Of a DNA stretch of 64,000 bases, positions 1 to 8,548 are shown piece by piece. Source of the stretch: Burkholderia sp. FERM BP-3421 (GTDB taxonomy: Bacteria > Pseudomonadota > Gammaproteobacteria > Burkholderiales > Burkholderiaceae). The stretch covers positions 1,984,001-2,048,000 of the forward strand of contig NZ_CP117781.1 of the NCBI RefSeq assembly GCF_028657905.1, written 5' to 3'. A program made the translations under genes and the position numbers. Numbering within the stretch: the first letter of the stretch is position 1; the number at the start of each line of letters is the position of its first letter. A model generated the notes under the pieces. The model was not told the DNA's origin. It saw only the letters and a program-made list of their open reading frames with translations, and did no database searches.

Positions 1-319
1 TATCTTTCAGCGAGCCTTCCGCGCGCCTTCAATCGACCTTCCAACCGCTTGCATGCCTTTTTCTGCTGACCCTCTTGAATTAACGGAACTTGACAAGAAA
101 CGGGAAAATTTACATCTCGCCAGATTGTCAGATGACGTCATTTTTCAATATTTAACGTCAAATTTACAGAATTTATCGGTTGACGTGTTTTTATCTGACC
201 TTTGTCTCAATAAAATTCACTTTCAAATTCATTACGCCATATTTCATGCCGATTAAATCTGACCTCTTCTGACTGATTGATCGGTGAACTCATCACGTCA
301 TTCAGAGGGGTTGGACACC
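1..319. promoter_or_regulatory. AT-rich region upstream of the autotransporter, with repeated ACGTCA/TGACGT motifs
   Basis: This stretch is clearly richer in A and T than almost all of the window and holds no convincing gene. A hexamer core recurs four times: a palindromic TGACGTCA at 133-140, AACGTCA at 154-160, TGACGTG at 181-187 and TCACGTCA at 293-300. These could be regulator binding sites for the adhesin gene. The adhesin ribosome binding site (AGAGGGG, 304-310) lies at its right end. No sigma70 promoter is convincing enough to place. Confidence 0.4.
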
Positions 320-3300
320 ATGAATCGCACTTATCGCAGCATTTGGAACGAAGCACTCGGCGCGTGGATCGCGACGTCGGAACTGACATCGTCGCGCGGC
401 AAGCCGAACAAGTCCGCGGTAAGCGCCTTGGTGCTGGCCCTGGGCATCGCCTGCTCGACGGGCGCGCAGGCAACCTATCTCGCGGGCGGTGGCACGGACG
501 GCGACGGCACGGGCGACGTGATCGCGATCGGCGCCCAGAACGCGGCGGGCGGCAAGGGTTCCATCGCGTACTCGATCCGCGGCATCGCGATCGGCTCGGG
601 CGCGGAAGCCGACAGTTCGCCGGGCGGCACGCGCGGCCTCACCCCCATCAACGCGGACACCATCGCGATCGGCACCAATGCGCGCACGCTCAACGCGAGC
701 GGCGGCGGCAGCATCGCGTTCGGCGCCAACAGCATGGTCGGCCAGACCGACGGCATGGCGCTGGGCGCGGCCTCGACCTCGACGCAAATCGGCGCGGTCG
801 CGCTGGGCGCAGGCTCGGTCGCAAACCGCGCGGGCGGCGCGGTCGTCGAGAGCTTCTCGGGTACCAACGTGACGACCACGGGCGCGCTGTCGGTCGGCAA
901 CGGCACGACGCTGCGGCAGATCACCAACGTCGCGGGCGGTACGCAGGACACCGATGCAGTCAATGTGCGCCAGCTGACCACCGTGTCGACCTCGGCATCG
1001 ACCGCGATCAGATCGTTGTCGACGTCGGCGTCGACGGGGATCGGCTCGTTGTCGACGGGCCTCAGCTCGACCAACAGCAGCGTGACTTCGCTCTCGTCGT
1101 CCGCTTCGACCGGCCTTTCCACTGCTAACAGCGGTATCAGCTCGCTTTCGACCGGCCTCAGCTCGACCAACAGCAGTGTGACTTCGCTCTCGTCGTCCGC
1201 CTCGACCGGCCTTTCCACCGCGAACAGCGGCATCAGCTCGCTTTCGACCGGCCTCAGCTCGACCAACAGCAGCGTGACTTCGCTCTCGTCGTCCGCTTCG
1301 ACCGGCCTTTCCACCGCGAACAGCAGTATCAGCTCGCTTTCGACCGGCCTCAGCTCGACCAACAGCAGTGTGACTTCGCTCTCGTCGTCCGCCTCGACCG
1401 GCCTTTCCACCACGAACAGCGGTATCAGCTCGCTTTCGACCGGCCTCAGCTCGACCAACAGTAGTGTGACTTCGCTCTCGTCGTCCGCCTCGACCGGCCT
1501 TTCCACCGCCAACAGCGGTATCAGCTCGCTTTCGACCGGCCTCAGCTCGACCAACAGTAGTGTGACTTCGCTCTCGTCGTCCGCTTCGACCGGCCTTTCC
1601 ACCGCCAACAGCAGTATCAGCTCGCTTTCGACCGGCCTCAACTCAACCAACAGCAGTGTGACTTCGCTCTCGTCGTCCGCTTCGACCGGCCTTTCCACCG
1701 CCAACAGTGGTATCAGCTCGCTTTCGACGGGCCTCAGCTCGACCAACAGCAGTGTGACTTCGCTCTCGTCGTCCGCTTCGACCGGCCTTTCCACCGCCAA
1801 CAGCGGTATCAGCTCGCTGTCGACCAGCGTGAACACGCTGCAAACGAAGACAGACAACCTCGGCAACAGCACGGCGGCGGCACTCGGCGGCGGTGCAGGC
1901 TTCGATCCGAGCACCGGCACGATTTCCGCGCCGTCCTATACGACGTACAACGCGAACGGCACGACGACGACCGCCAACAACGTCGGCTCGGCCATCGACA
2001 ACATCAACAGCCAAGGTATCAAGTACTTCCACGCGAACTCGACCGGTGCCGACAGCATCGCGACCGGCGCTGATGCCGTCGCGATCGGCACGGGCGCCGT
2101 CGCGGCCACGAACAATTCCGTCGCGCTCGGCGCGAAATCGGTGACGGCAAACGCAGTCGGCGTATCGAGCGCGACGGTCGGCTCGACCACACTCAACGGC
2201 TTCGCGGGCGCGAACCCGACTGGTGTGGTCAGCATCGGCGATGCCGGCGCGGAGCGCCAACTGACTAACGTGGCCGCCGGCCGCATCACCGCAACCAGCA
2301 CCGATGGCATCAACGGCAGCCAGTTGTACGCCGTCACGCGTCTGCTCGATACCGCAACCGAATCGATCACGTCGTTGTCGACGTCGACGTCCACCGGTCT
2401 GTCGACCGCCAACAGCAACCTCACCTCGCTGTCGACTTCCACCTCGACCAGCATCGGCTCGCTGTCCACCGGCCTCAGCACGACCAACAGCAACCTGACG
2501 TCGTTGTCCACCTCGACGTCCACCGGCCTGTCGACCGCCAACAGCAACCTCACCTCCCTGTCGACTTCCACCTCGACCAGCATCGGCTCGCTGTCCACCG
2601 GCCTCAGCACGACCAACAGCAACCTGACGTCGCTGTCCACCTCGACGTCCACCGGCCTGTCGACCGCCAACAGCAACCTCACCTCGCTGTCGACTTCCAC
2701 CTCGACCAGCATCGGCTCGCTGTCCACCGGCCTCAGCACGACCAGCAGCAACCTGACATCGCTGTCCACCTCGACCTCGACCGGCCTGTCGACCACCAAC
2801 AGCAACCTCACCTCCCTGTCGACTTCCACCTCGACCAGCATCGGCTCGCTGTCCACCGGCCTCAGCACGACCAACAGCAACCTGACGTCGCTGTCCACCT
2901 CGACGTCCACTGGCCTGTCGACCACCAACAGCAACCTCACCTCCCTGTCGACTTCCACCTCGACCAGCATCGGTTCACTGTCCACCGGCCTCAGCACGAC
3001 CAACAGCAACGTCACGTCGCTGTCCACCTCGACCTCGACCGGCCTGTCGACCGCCAACAGCCAGATCACCTCCCTGTCGACCTCGACCTCCACCGGCATC
3101 GGTTCGCTGTCCACCGGCTTGTCGACGACCAACAGCACTCTCACCTCGCTGTCGACCTCCGCCTCGACCGGCATCGGCTCGCTGTCCACCGGCCTCAGCA
3201 CGACCAACAGCAACGTGACATCGCTGTCCACCTCGACCTCGACCGGCATCGGCTCCCTGTCGACGAGCCTCAGCTCGATCACGACCAACACGACCAATCT

Positions 3301-4618
3301 CGGCACGAGCACCGCCGAGGCGCTCGGCGGCGGCGCGACCTACGATCCCGCCACGGGCAAGATCTCGTCGCCGTCGTACGTCACCTACAACAACGACGGC
3401 ACGACCACCACCAACCAGAACGTCGGCGCCGCGGTCGACAACATCAATGCGAAGGGCATCAAGTACTTCCACGCGAACTCGACTGAGGCGGACAGCGAAG
3501 CCACCGGTGAAAACAGCGTCGCGATCGGCCCGAACGCGAAGGCGAACCTCGCCAACTCGGTGGCGATCGGCAACGGCGCGACGACTTCGGCCGCAGTCGG
3601 CGTCTCGTCGTCGAGCGTCGGCGGCGTGACCTTCGGCGGCTACGCCGGCGCGAACCCGATCGGCACCTTCAGTGTCGGCGCGCCCGGCCAGGAGCGCCAG
3701 GTCACCAACGTCGCCGCCGGCCGTGTGAGCGCCGACAGCACGGATGCCGTCAACGGCAGCCAGCTGTTCGCGACCAACAGCCATGTCGCCTCGCTGTCGA
3801 CAAGCCTGAACACGACCAACAGCAATGTCGCGTCGCTGTCCACCGGTCTGTCGACCACCAACAGCAACGTCGCGTCGCTGTCGACCTCGACCTCGACCAG
3901 CATCAGCTCGCTGTCCACCGGCCTGTCGACCACCAACAGCAACGTGACATCGCTGTCGACCTCCACCTCGACCGGCATCAGCTCGCTGTCCACCAGCCTG
4001 TCGACCACCAACAACACGGTGAATTCGCTGTCCACGAGCGTGACGAACATCAACAACCAGATTTCGAACCTGTCGACGTCGGTCACGAGCAACTCGGGCA
4101 TCGCCGCCGACTCGAAGGGCGACGGCACGGATCGTCCGACCGTCACCGCCGGCTCGAACTCGGTCGCGATCGGCTCGAACTCGAATGACGGCGGCCGCAA
4201 CAACGTTGTGTCGGTCGGCAGCGCGGAGCAGCAGCGCCAGATCACCAACGTCGCGCCCGGCACGCAGGGCACCGATGCGGTGAACCTGAACCAGTTGAAC
4301 GGCTCGGTCGCATCCGGCGTGAGCCAGGCGAACAACTACACCGACCAGCGCTTCAACGACACCAACCGCGCCATCAACGATGTCGCGAAAAACGCTTACT
4401 CGGGTATCGCCGCCGCGCTCGTGATGCCGAACCTCACGCCGTCGGCCCCGGGCCGCACGGTGGCCGAGGTCGGCGTCGGCAGCTACAAGAGCGGCAAGGC
4501 GGTCGCCGTCAGCGTCACGCACCGCTCGGAAAACGGCCGCTGGCTCGTGAATGGCGGCGTCGCGGCGACGTCGAGCGGCGACACGGGCGTGCGCGCGCAG
4601 GTCGGCTACGAGTGGTGA
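320..4618 (+). CDS. Trimeric autotransporter adhesin (YadA/BpaC-like) with SLST-repeat stalk
   Basis: This is a 1,432-aa type Vc secreted surface adhesin. The chosen ATG follows AGAGGGG by about 9 nt; an in-frame start at 284 is less likely. Residues 1-24 form an extended signal peptide region (MNRTYRSIWNEALGAW), followed by a hydrophobic core and cleavage near residue 51. Head segments with YadA-like AIG/SVALG repeats lie near residues 52-210, 573-610 and 1050-1080. Neck motifs (QLTNVAAG, DAVNGSQL) link them to stalks. The first stalk has about eight 32-aa units (96 bp) and the second has 43-aa units (129 bp), both dominated by SLSTS/SLSTG. The last ~85 residues are the YadA anchor barrel, ending in W. 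The likely role is adhesion to host cells or autoaggregation. The near-identical DNA repeats predict length variation between strains. Confidence 0.95.
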   Translation: MNRTYRSIWNEALGAWIATSELTSSRGKPNKSAVSALVLALGIACSTGAQATYLAGGGTDGDGTGDVIAIGAQNAAGGKGSIAYSIRGIAIGSGAEADSSPGGTRGLTPINADTIAIGTNARTLNASGGGSIAFGANSMVGQTDGMALGAASTSTQIGAVALGAGSVANRAGGAVVESFSGTNVTTTGALSVGNGTTLRQITNVAGGTQDTDAVNVRQLTTVSTSASTAIRSLSTSASTGIGSLSTGLSSTNSSVTSLSSSASTGLSTANSGISSLSTGLSSTNSSVTSLSSSASTGLSTANSGISSLSTGLSSTNSSVTSLSSSASTGLSTANSSISSLSTGLSSTNSSVTSLSSSASTGLSTTNSGISSLSTGLSSTNSSVTSLSSSASTGLSTANSGISSLSTGLSSTNSSVTSLSSSASTGLSTANSSISSLSTGLNSTNSSVTSLSSSASTGLSTANSGISSLSTGLSSTNSSVTSLSSSASTGLSTANSGISSLSTSVNTLQTKTDNLGNSTAAALGGGAGFDPSTGTISAPSYTTYNANGTTTTANNVGSAIDNINSQGIKYFHANSTGADSIATGADAVAIGTGAVAATNNSVALGAKSVTANAVGVSSATVGSTTLNGFAGANPTGVVSIGDAGAERQLTNVAAGRITATSTDGINGSQLYAVTRLLDTATESITSLSTSTSTGLSTANSNLTSLSTSTSTSIGSLSTGLSTTNSNLTSLSTSTSTGLSTANSNLTSLSTSTSTSIGSLSTGLSTTNSNLTSLSTSTSTGLSTANSNLTSLSTSTSTSIGSLSTGLSTTSSNLTSLSTSTSTGLSTTNSNLTSLSTSTSTSIGSLSTGLSTTNSNLTSLSTSTSTGLSTTNSNLTSLSTSTSTSIGSLSTGLSTTNSNVTSLSTSTSTGLSTANSQITSLSTSTSTGIGSLSTGLSTTNSTLTSLSTSASTGIGSLSTGLSTTNSNVTSLSTSTSTGIGSLSTSLSSITTNTTNLGTSTAEALGGGATYDPATGKISSPSYVTYNNDGTTTTNQNVGAAVDNINAKGIKYFHANSTEADSEATGENSVAIGPNAKANLANSVAIGNGATTSAAVGVSSSSVGGVTFGGYAGANPIGTFSVGAPGQERQVTNVAAGRVSADSTDAVNGSQLFATNSHVASLSTSLNTTNSNVASLSTGLSTTNSNVASLSTSTSTSISSLSTGLSTTNSNVTSLSTSTSTGISSLSTSLSTTNNTVNSLSTSVTNINNQISNLSTSVTSNSGIAADSKGDGTDRPTVTAGSNSVAIGSNSNDGGRNNVVSVGSAEQQRQITNVAPGTQGTDAVNLNQLNGSVASGVSQANNYTDQRFNDTNRAINDVAKNAYSGIAAALVMPNLTPSAPGRTVAEVGVGSYKSGKAVAVSVTHRSENGRWLVNGGVAATSSGDTGVRAQVGYEW
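1066..1833 (+). repeat. Eight 96-bp tandem repeats in the adhesin stalk
   Basis: The same 96-bp unit starts at about 1066, 1162, 1258, 1354, 1450, 1546, 1642 and 1738. It encodes a 32-aa unit containing SSLSTGLSSTNSSVTSLS. Copies differ mostly by synonymous or single conservative changes. The period is a multiple of three, so unit gain or loss keeps the frame. Confidence 0.9.
2382..3280 (+). repeat. 129-bp tandem repeats in the second adhesin stalk
   Basis: The unit starts AACAGCAACCTCACC at 2411 and recurs at 2540, which is 129 bp (43 aa). Further copies follow and become more degenerate towards 3280. Each unit alternates SLSTSTSTGLS and TSIGSLSTGLS blocks. The length is in frame, as in the first array. 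Confidence 0.85.
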
Positions 4619-4645
4619 GATCGCACTGCGCCGTCGCGCGCAACA

Positions 4646-4659
4646 TTGATCTGGATCAA
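4646..4659 (+). promoter_or_regulatory. Perfect FNR/ANR-type box (TTGATCTGGATCAA)
   Basis: TTGAT-N4-ATCAA is an exact match to the FNR/ANR consensus. It lies just after the adhesin stop codon. Its centre is about 41 bp upstream of the expected start of the candidate small RNA, and a TAGACT -10-like hexamer sits at 4681-4686. This is the geometry of a class II FNR-activated promoter reading rightward. Orientation is inferred from the -10 element and the downstream terminator. Confidence 0.6.
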
Positions 4660-4690
4660 TGCGGCGCGACGCACGCTTTCTAGACTGACA

Positions 4691-4762
4691 ACGAGAGCAG
4701 GCGCGCCGCACGGCGCGCCTGGCAGTTCTCGTGCCTTCACGCCCGGCCTCCGGGCGTTTTTT
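4691..4762 (+). ncRNA. Candidate FNR-dependent small RNA, about 72 nt
   Basis: Starting just after the -10-like hexamer, the sequence can fold into two stem-loops. The first has an outer pairing ACGAGA (4691-4696) with TCTCGT (4727-4732), and an inner GC stem AGGCGCGCC (4699-4707) with GGCGCGCCT (4712-4720). The second is the terminator stem at 4740-4756 followed by T6. There is no open reading frame of note. The gene is analogous in concept to enterobacterial FnrS (FNR-activated, terminator-ended sRNA), but no sequence homology is claimed. It could instead be a leaky 3' element of the adhesin transcript. Confidence 0.45.
4740..4762 (+). terminator. Intrinsic terminator, 7-bp stem and T6
   Basis: CGCCCGG (4740-4746), loop CCT, CCGGGCG (4750-4756), then six T residues. 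It ends the adhesin and/or the candidate small RNA. Its last bases overlap the stop codon of the convergent usp gene. Confidence 0.8.
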
Positions 4763-5228
4763 ATGCCCGTCGCGCGGGCTCCGGCCCATCGCGCAGCAGC
4801 AACACCGGACGATCGGCGAGCCGCAACAACGATTCGGCGACGCTGCCGAGCAGCAGTCGCCGCAGGCCATGACGCCCACGCGTGCCCATCACGATCAGGT
4901 CCGCGTCGAATTCGCCCGCGGTCCGCATCAGCACGGTCGCCACGTCCTCGCCGTAGGCATCGAGCGCGCGCACCGACCCCTTCACCCGATGGCGTTCGAA
5001 CTGCGCGCGCGCCGCTTCGAGCGCCGCCGTCGCGACCTCGACGGCCCGATCCCGATCGTCTCCGGCCTCGGCGAAGCCGGATTCGACATCGACCAGCTGC
5101 GACCGATGCTCGACGACGCACGCCGCGGTAATCATTCCATCGCCGGCAACGGCGATCCTGATCGCTTCATCAAGCGCAACCTGCGCACTGTGGCTGCCGT
5201 CGACCGCCACGAAGATCCGTTTGTACAT
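4761..5228 (-). CDS. Universal stress protein, UspA family
   Basis: A 155-aa cytoplasmic single-domain Usp. The start MYKRIFVAVDGSHSAQ is preferred because GAGAGG lies just upstream. An in-frame extension of 66 residues to 5426 has no family resemblance. The N-terminal beta strand IFVAVDGS and the C-terminal ATP-loop motif MGTRGRHGLRRLLLGSVAE (G-2x-G-9x-G-S/T type) indicate the nucleotide-binding subclass. It is convergent with the adhesin/small RNA unit and probably responds to oxygen limitation through the FNR-like box at 5304-5317. Confidence 0.93.
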   Translation of the reverse strand: MYKRIFVAVDGSHSAQVALDEAIRIAVAGDGMITAACVVEHRSQLVDVESGFAEAGDDRDRAVEVATAALEAARAQFERHRVKGSVRALDAYGEDVATVLMRTAGEFDADLIVMGTRGRHGLRRLLLGSVAESLLRLADRPVLLLRDGPEPARRA

Positions 5229-5303
5229 AAGCCTCTCCCGATTCGGAAAAACCGCGTGAAACGCGTTCCACCAGCAGTCTCGCGCGCCGCCCGCCCGGCC
5301 TGC

Positions 5304-5317
5304 TTGACCCGCATCAA
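5304..5317 (-). promoter_or_regulatory. FNR/ANR-like box upstream of usp
   Basis: TTGACCCGCATCAA differs from TTGAT-N4-ATCAA at a single position. It sits 76-89 bp upstream of the usp ATG, which allows a -41.5 placement with a leader of about 40 nt. The divergent sensor kinase gene starts 186 bp away on the other side, so usp is the more likely target. Confidence 0.5.
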
Positions 5318-5502
5318 GCCTCCGGAACACACGTGCGGCATCGATACGCACGCCCCCGCGCAAGACGCGGGTCTGGTTCCGATTGGCAAAAAACAAGTAA
5401 AACGCGCACAATTTCACATTGTCCATTCAGGACGGGACCCCGGCTCGCGCGCCGCGACAGACGCCGGACCACCGGCGCCGGGTTCCGTCATCGTAGAGAT
5501 TC

Positions 5503-7596
5503 ATGACCGCTAGCGGAACCTCTTCCCGACACGGCGACGCGAGCACCACGGACGCCGCGCGTGTTTCGTGGCTGCACGCCCGTCCCGCGTCGATCACACT
5601 CGTCGCGTTCGCGCTCGGCGCGGCGGCCTCGCTCGGCGTGGCCGGCTTCGTCGAAGCGCGCTGGCAAGCCGCCGCGCATGCCCGCTTCGAGCGGCGCGCC
5701 ACGCACCTGACCGAAGCCCTGCGCCGCGAGCTGAGCGCGGGAGCGGCCGCGCTGGACGGCGCGCGCGGCGCGCTCTCGCTCGTCCGCGCACCCGGCCAGG
5801 ACGCCTGGAACACCTACGTCTCGACGCTCGATCTCGACGGCAACCGCACGCCGGTGCGCGCGCTCGGCTTCGCCGCCGCGCGGCCCGGCGCGACGGCGGC
5901 GGGCGGCCCGCCCAGCACGCTGCCGATCAGCGTCACCCGCTTCGCGCCGCCCACCGTCGAGCTGCCCGCCGACATGGGCGCGCGCGACGCCGGCGCGCTC
6001 TGGCGCGCGGCCGACACCGGCCAGGTGGCGCTCGCGGTCCGCGACGCGAGCGACGGCCATCCGGCCGCGCTGACGCTGTTCCTGCCGGTCTACCGGCCGG
6101 ACAGCGTGCCGGTGTCGCGCGAGGTGCGCCGCGCGGCGCTCGAAGGCTTCGTGTTCGCCTCGCTGAACGTGCGCCGCGTATTCGAGCAGGCGAGCGCCGA
6201 CGAGCGCGGCATCGGCATCAGCGCCTCGCGCGCCGGCGACCTCACGCCGCTGTTCGCGGCCGACGCCGGCACCGACGATATCGCGATGCCCGGCCGGCAG
6301 TGGCGCCAGACCGACGTCCTGCGCTTCGGCGGCGACACGCTCACGCTCGCCTACACCGCCGACATCCGCGCGGGCACGGCGGGCGCGGCCGACCTGTGGA
6401 CCGCGCTGGTCGCGGGCGGCCTCGCCGGTTCGGCCGTGCTGGCCGCCGCGCTCTATCAGATCGTGCGTCGCCGCGCGACCGTCGTCGTCGACGCGCCGGG
6501 CTCGCTCAACGAAGCCCGGATGATGGGCATCATCCGCTCGTCGATGGAAGCGATCATCACGATCGACGAAGCACAGACCGTCGTGATCTTCAATCCGATG
6601 GCCGAACGCGTGTTCGGCGTATCGGCGATGGAAGCGATCGGCGCGCCGCTGTCGCGCTTCATTCCCGAGCGCTTCCGGGGCGCGCACGCGAAGCACGTCG
6701 AGCAGTTCGGCGTGACCGGCGTATCGGAGCGACAGATGGGCCGGCAGCGCGTGCTGTTCGGCCAGCGCGCGAGCGGCGAGGAATTTCCGATCGAGGCGTC
6801 GATCTCGCAGATCCGCGAAGGCAACGGCAAGCTGTACACCGTGATGCTGCGCGACATCACCGCGCGGCTGCGCGGCGAGGATGCGCTGCGCCAGTCGCGC
6901 GAGGAGCAGCGCGAGCTGTCGGCGAACCTGCAGAACGTGCGCGAGGAAGAAAAGACCCGCATCGCGCGCGAGCTGCACGACGATCTCGGCCAGCAGCTGA
7001 CCGCGCTGAAGATGGACCTGTCCGCGCTCGAGCACGCGCTCGCCCACCCGGCGCCGGGCGCCACGCCCGCCGTGCCCGAGCAGTTGCGCGGCATGCATCG
7101 GCTGATCGACTCGACGGTGGCGTCGGTGCGGCGCATCGCGGCGGATCTGCGCCCGGTGATGCTCGACGACCTCGGGCTCGTGCCCGCGATCGAATGGCTC
7201 GCGCAGGATTTCACGAACCGCTACGGCATCGAGGTCGAACGCGACATCGAGCCCGGCGATACGGCATTCAACAGCAACGGCGCGACCACCCTGTTCCGGA
7301 TCGTCCAGGAGGCGCTCACCAATGTCGCGCGTCACGCGGACGCGACGGAGGTGGCGCTCGCGCTGACGATCGACGAGGGCAACTGCACGCTGCGCATCGC
7401 CGACAACGGCCGCGGCGCGCCGGACGCCGACGCCGCGCCGCGCCGCCTGGACAAGTCGTTCGGCCTGATCGGCATCCGCGAACGCGCGCACATGCTGGGC
7501 GGCATGGTGACGATCGATACCGGCCGCGACCGCGGCTTCTCGATCACGGTCACGTTCCCGCTGCAATCGATCCAACAGGAAACGTCGCCTTCATGA
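5503..7596 (+). CDS. Membrane sensor histidine kinase, CHASE-PAS-HisKA_3
   Basis: A 697-aa NarX/UhpB-class kinase. A TM helix near residues 28-47 is followed by a CHASE-like periplasmic region (about 60-290), a second TM near 300-322, a PAS domain (about 345-460), a HisKA_3 dimerisation domain with phospho-acceptor His492 in ARELHDDLGQQL, and a HATPase_c domain with N-box FRIVQEALTNVARHA and G-box DNGRGAP. It overlaps its response regulator by 4 nt (ATGA), so the two are co-translated. The start ATG has only a weak ribosome binding site (TAGAGAT). The ligand is unknown. Confidence 0.93.
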   Translation: MTASGTSSRHGDASTTDAARVSWLHARPASITLVAFALGAAASLGVAGFVEARWQAAAHARFERRATHLTEALRRELSAGAAALDGARGALSLVRAPGQDAWNTYVSTLDLDGNRTPVRALGFAAARPGATAAGGPPSTLPISVTRFAPPTVELPADMGARDAGALWRAADTGQVALAVRDASDGHPAALTLFLPVYRPDSVPVSREVRRAALEGFVFASLNVRRVFEQASADERGIGISASRAGDLTPLFAADAGTDDIAMPGRQWRQTDVLRFGGDTLTLAYTADIRAGTAGAADLWTALVAGGLAGSAVLAAALYQIVRRRATVVVDAPGSLNEARMMGIIRSSMEAIITIDEAQTVVIFNPMAERVFGVSAMEAIGAPLSRFIPERFRGAHAKHVEQFGVTGVSERQMGRQRVLFGQRASGEEFPIEASISQIREGNGKLYTVMLRDITARLRGEDALRQSREEQRELSANLQNVREEEKTRIARELHDDLGQQLTALKMDLSALEHALAHPAPGATPAVPEQLRGMHRLIDSTVASVRRIAADLRPVMLDDLGLVPAIEWLAQDFTNRYGIEVERDIEPGDTAFNSNGATTLFRIVQEALTNVARHADATEVALALTIDEGNCTLRIADNGRGAPDADAAPRRLDKSFGLIGIRERAHMLGGMVTIDTGRDRGFSITVTFPLQSIQQETSPS

Positions 7597-8240
7597 TCCA
7601 GGTCCTACTCGCAGACGATCACGCGCTCGTGCGCGACGGTCTGCGCCATATTCTGCGCAGCGCCACCGGCTTCAACGTCGCGGGCGAGGCGTTCGACAGC
7701 ACCACCACCATCGCGCTCGTGCGTTCGACGCCGGCCGACGTGCTGGTGCTCGACCTGTCGATGCCCGGCCGCAACGGCGTCGAGCTGATCAAGCAGATCA
7801 AGGACGAGAAGCCCGCGCTGCGGATCCTCGTGCTCACCATGCATGCCGAGCAGCAATACGCGGTGCGCGCGTTCCGCGCCGGCGCGTCGGGCTACCTGAC
7901 CAAGGAAAGCGCGAGCGCCGAGCTAGTCGGCGCGGTCACGAAGGTGGCGTCGGGCGGGGTGTACGTCAGCCTCGCGATGGCCGAGCGCTTCGCGCAGAGC
8001 CTCAACGAGCCCGCCGACACGCTGCCGCACCACCGGCTGTCCGACCGCGAATTCGACGTGTTCCGCCGCATCGCGGTCGGGCAGACGCTGTCGGAAATCG
8101 CGCAGGAGCTGTGCGTGAGCGCGAAGACCGTCAGCACCTACAAGACGCGGATCCTGGAGAAGATGCAGATGCCGCATGAAGCGGCGCTCGTGCGCTATGC
8201 GTTGCGGCACAAGCTGGTCGATGACGTGGATGAGGGTTGA
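7593..8240 (+). CDS. NarL/FixJ-family response regulator
   Basis: A 215-aa cognate regulator of the kinase upstream. The receiver domain has the acidic pair DD at residues 8-9, phospho-acceptor Asp54 in VLVLDLSMPG, and the conserved Lys in GYLTKES. The LuxR-type helix-turn-helix spans about 145-205 (LSDREFDVFRRIAVGQTLSE and following). The ATG overlaps the kinase stop. No targets are visible, as no NarL-type site was located. Confidence 0.93.
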   Translation: MIQVLLADDHALVRDGLRHILRSATGFNVAGEAFDSTTTIALVRSTPADVLVLDLSMPGRNGVELIKQIKDEKPALRILVLTMHAEQQYAVRAFRAGASGYLTKESASAELVGAVTKVASGGVYVSLAMAERFAQSLNEPADTLPHHRLSDREFDVFRRIAVGQTLSEIAQELCVSAKTVSTYKTRILEKMQMPHEAALVRYALRHKLVDDVDEG

Positions 8241-8548
8241 GGGGCGCCGCGCGGCCGCTTCACGCGCGATCGCTCCCATGATGTGAGGCGCCGGCCGCGG
8301 CCCTAGAGTGATCTCCGCGTCTCCCTACCGTATCGCCCGCTGATGGCGTGGTCCGCTTCGCGCGCGGCGTACCTGCTGCTGCCCCTTTCGCGCGCGCCGA
8401 TGCGCCGATCCGAGCCCGTTCACCGGGCGCGCCGCGCACCGCCCGGCAACGCATTCGTCACGCGAAACCCGAGGGAAGGCGCGCCGCGCCCCAGGTTCCG
8501 CGCATTGCCGAAAGCCGCATGCCCCCCGGACAGGCGCGCGGTCGCACG
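8241..8548. other. Intergenic gap, no gene seen
   Basis: The 308 bases between the converging response regulator and hydrolase genes are very GC-rich. Reading frames here do not resemble proteins and no clear intrinsic terminator was found. Confidence 0.5.

Noticed and set aside
53..256. 67-aa plus-strand frame at the window start
   Set aside because: AT-rich codons unlike the rest, no ribosome binding site; within the adhesin upstream region.
1936..3312. 458-aa minus-strand frame opposite the adhesin stalk
   Set aside because: It mirrors the SLST repeat as VEVEVDS-type repeats; the plus strand has signal peptide and anchor.
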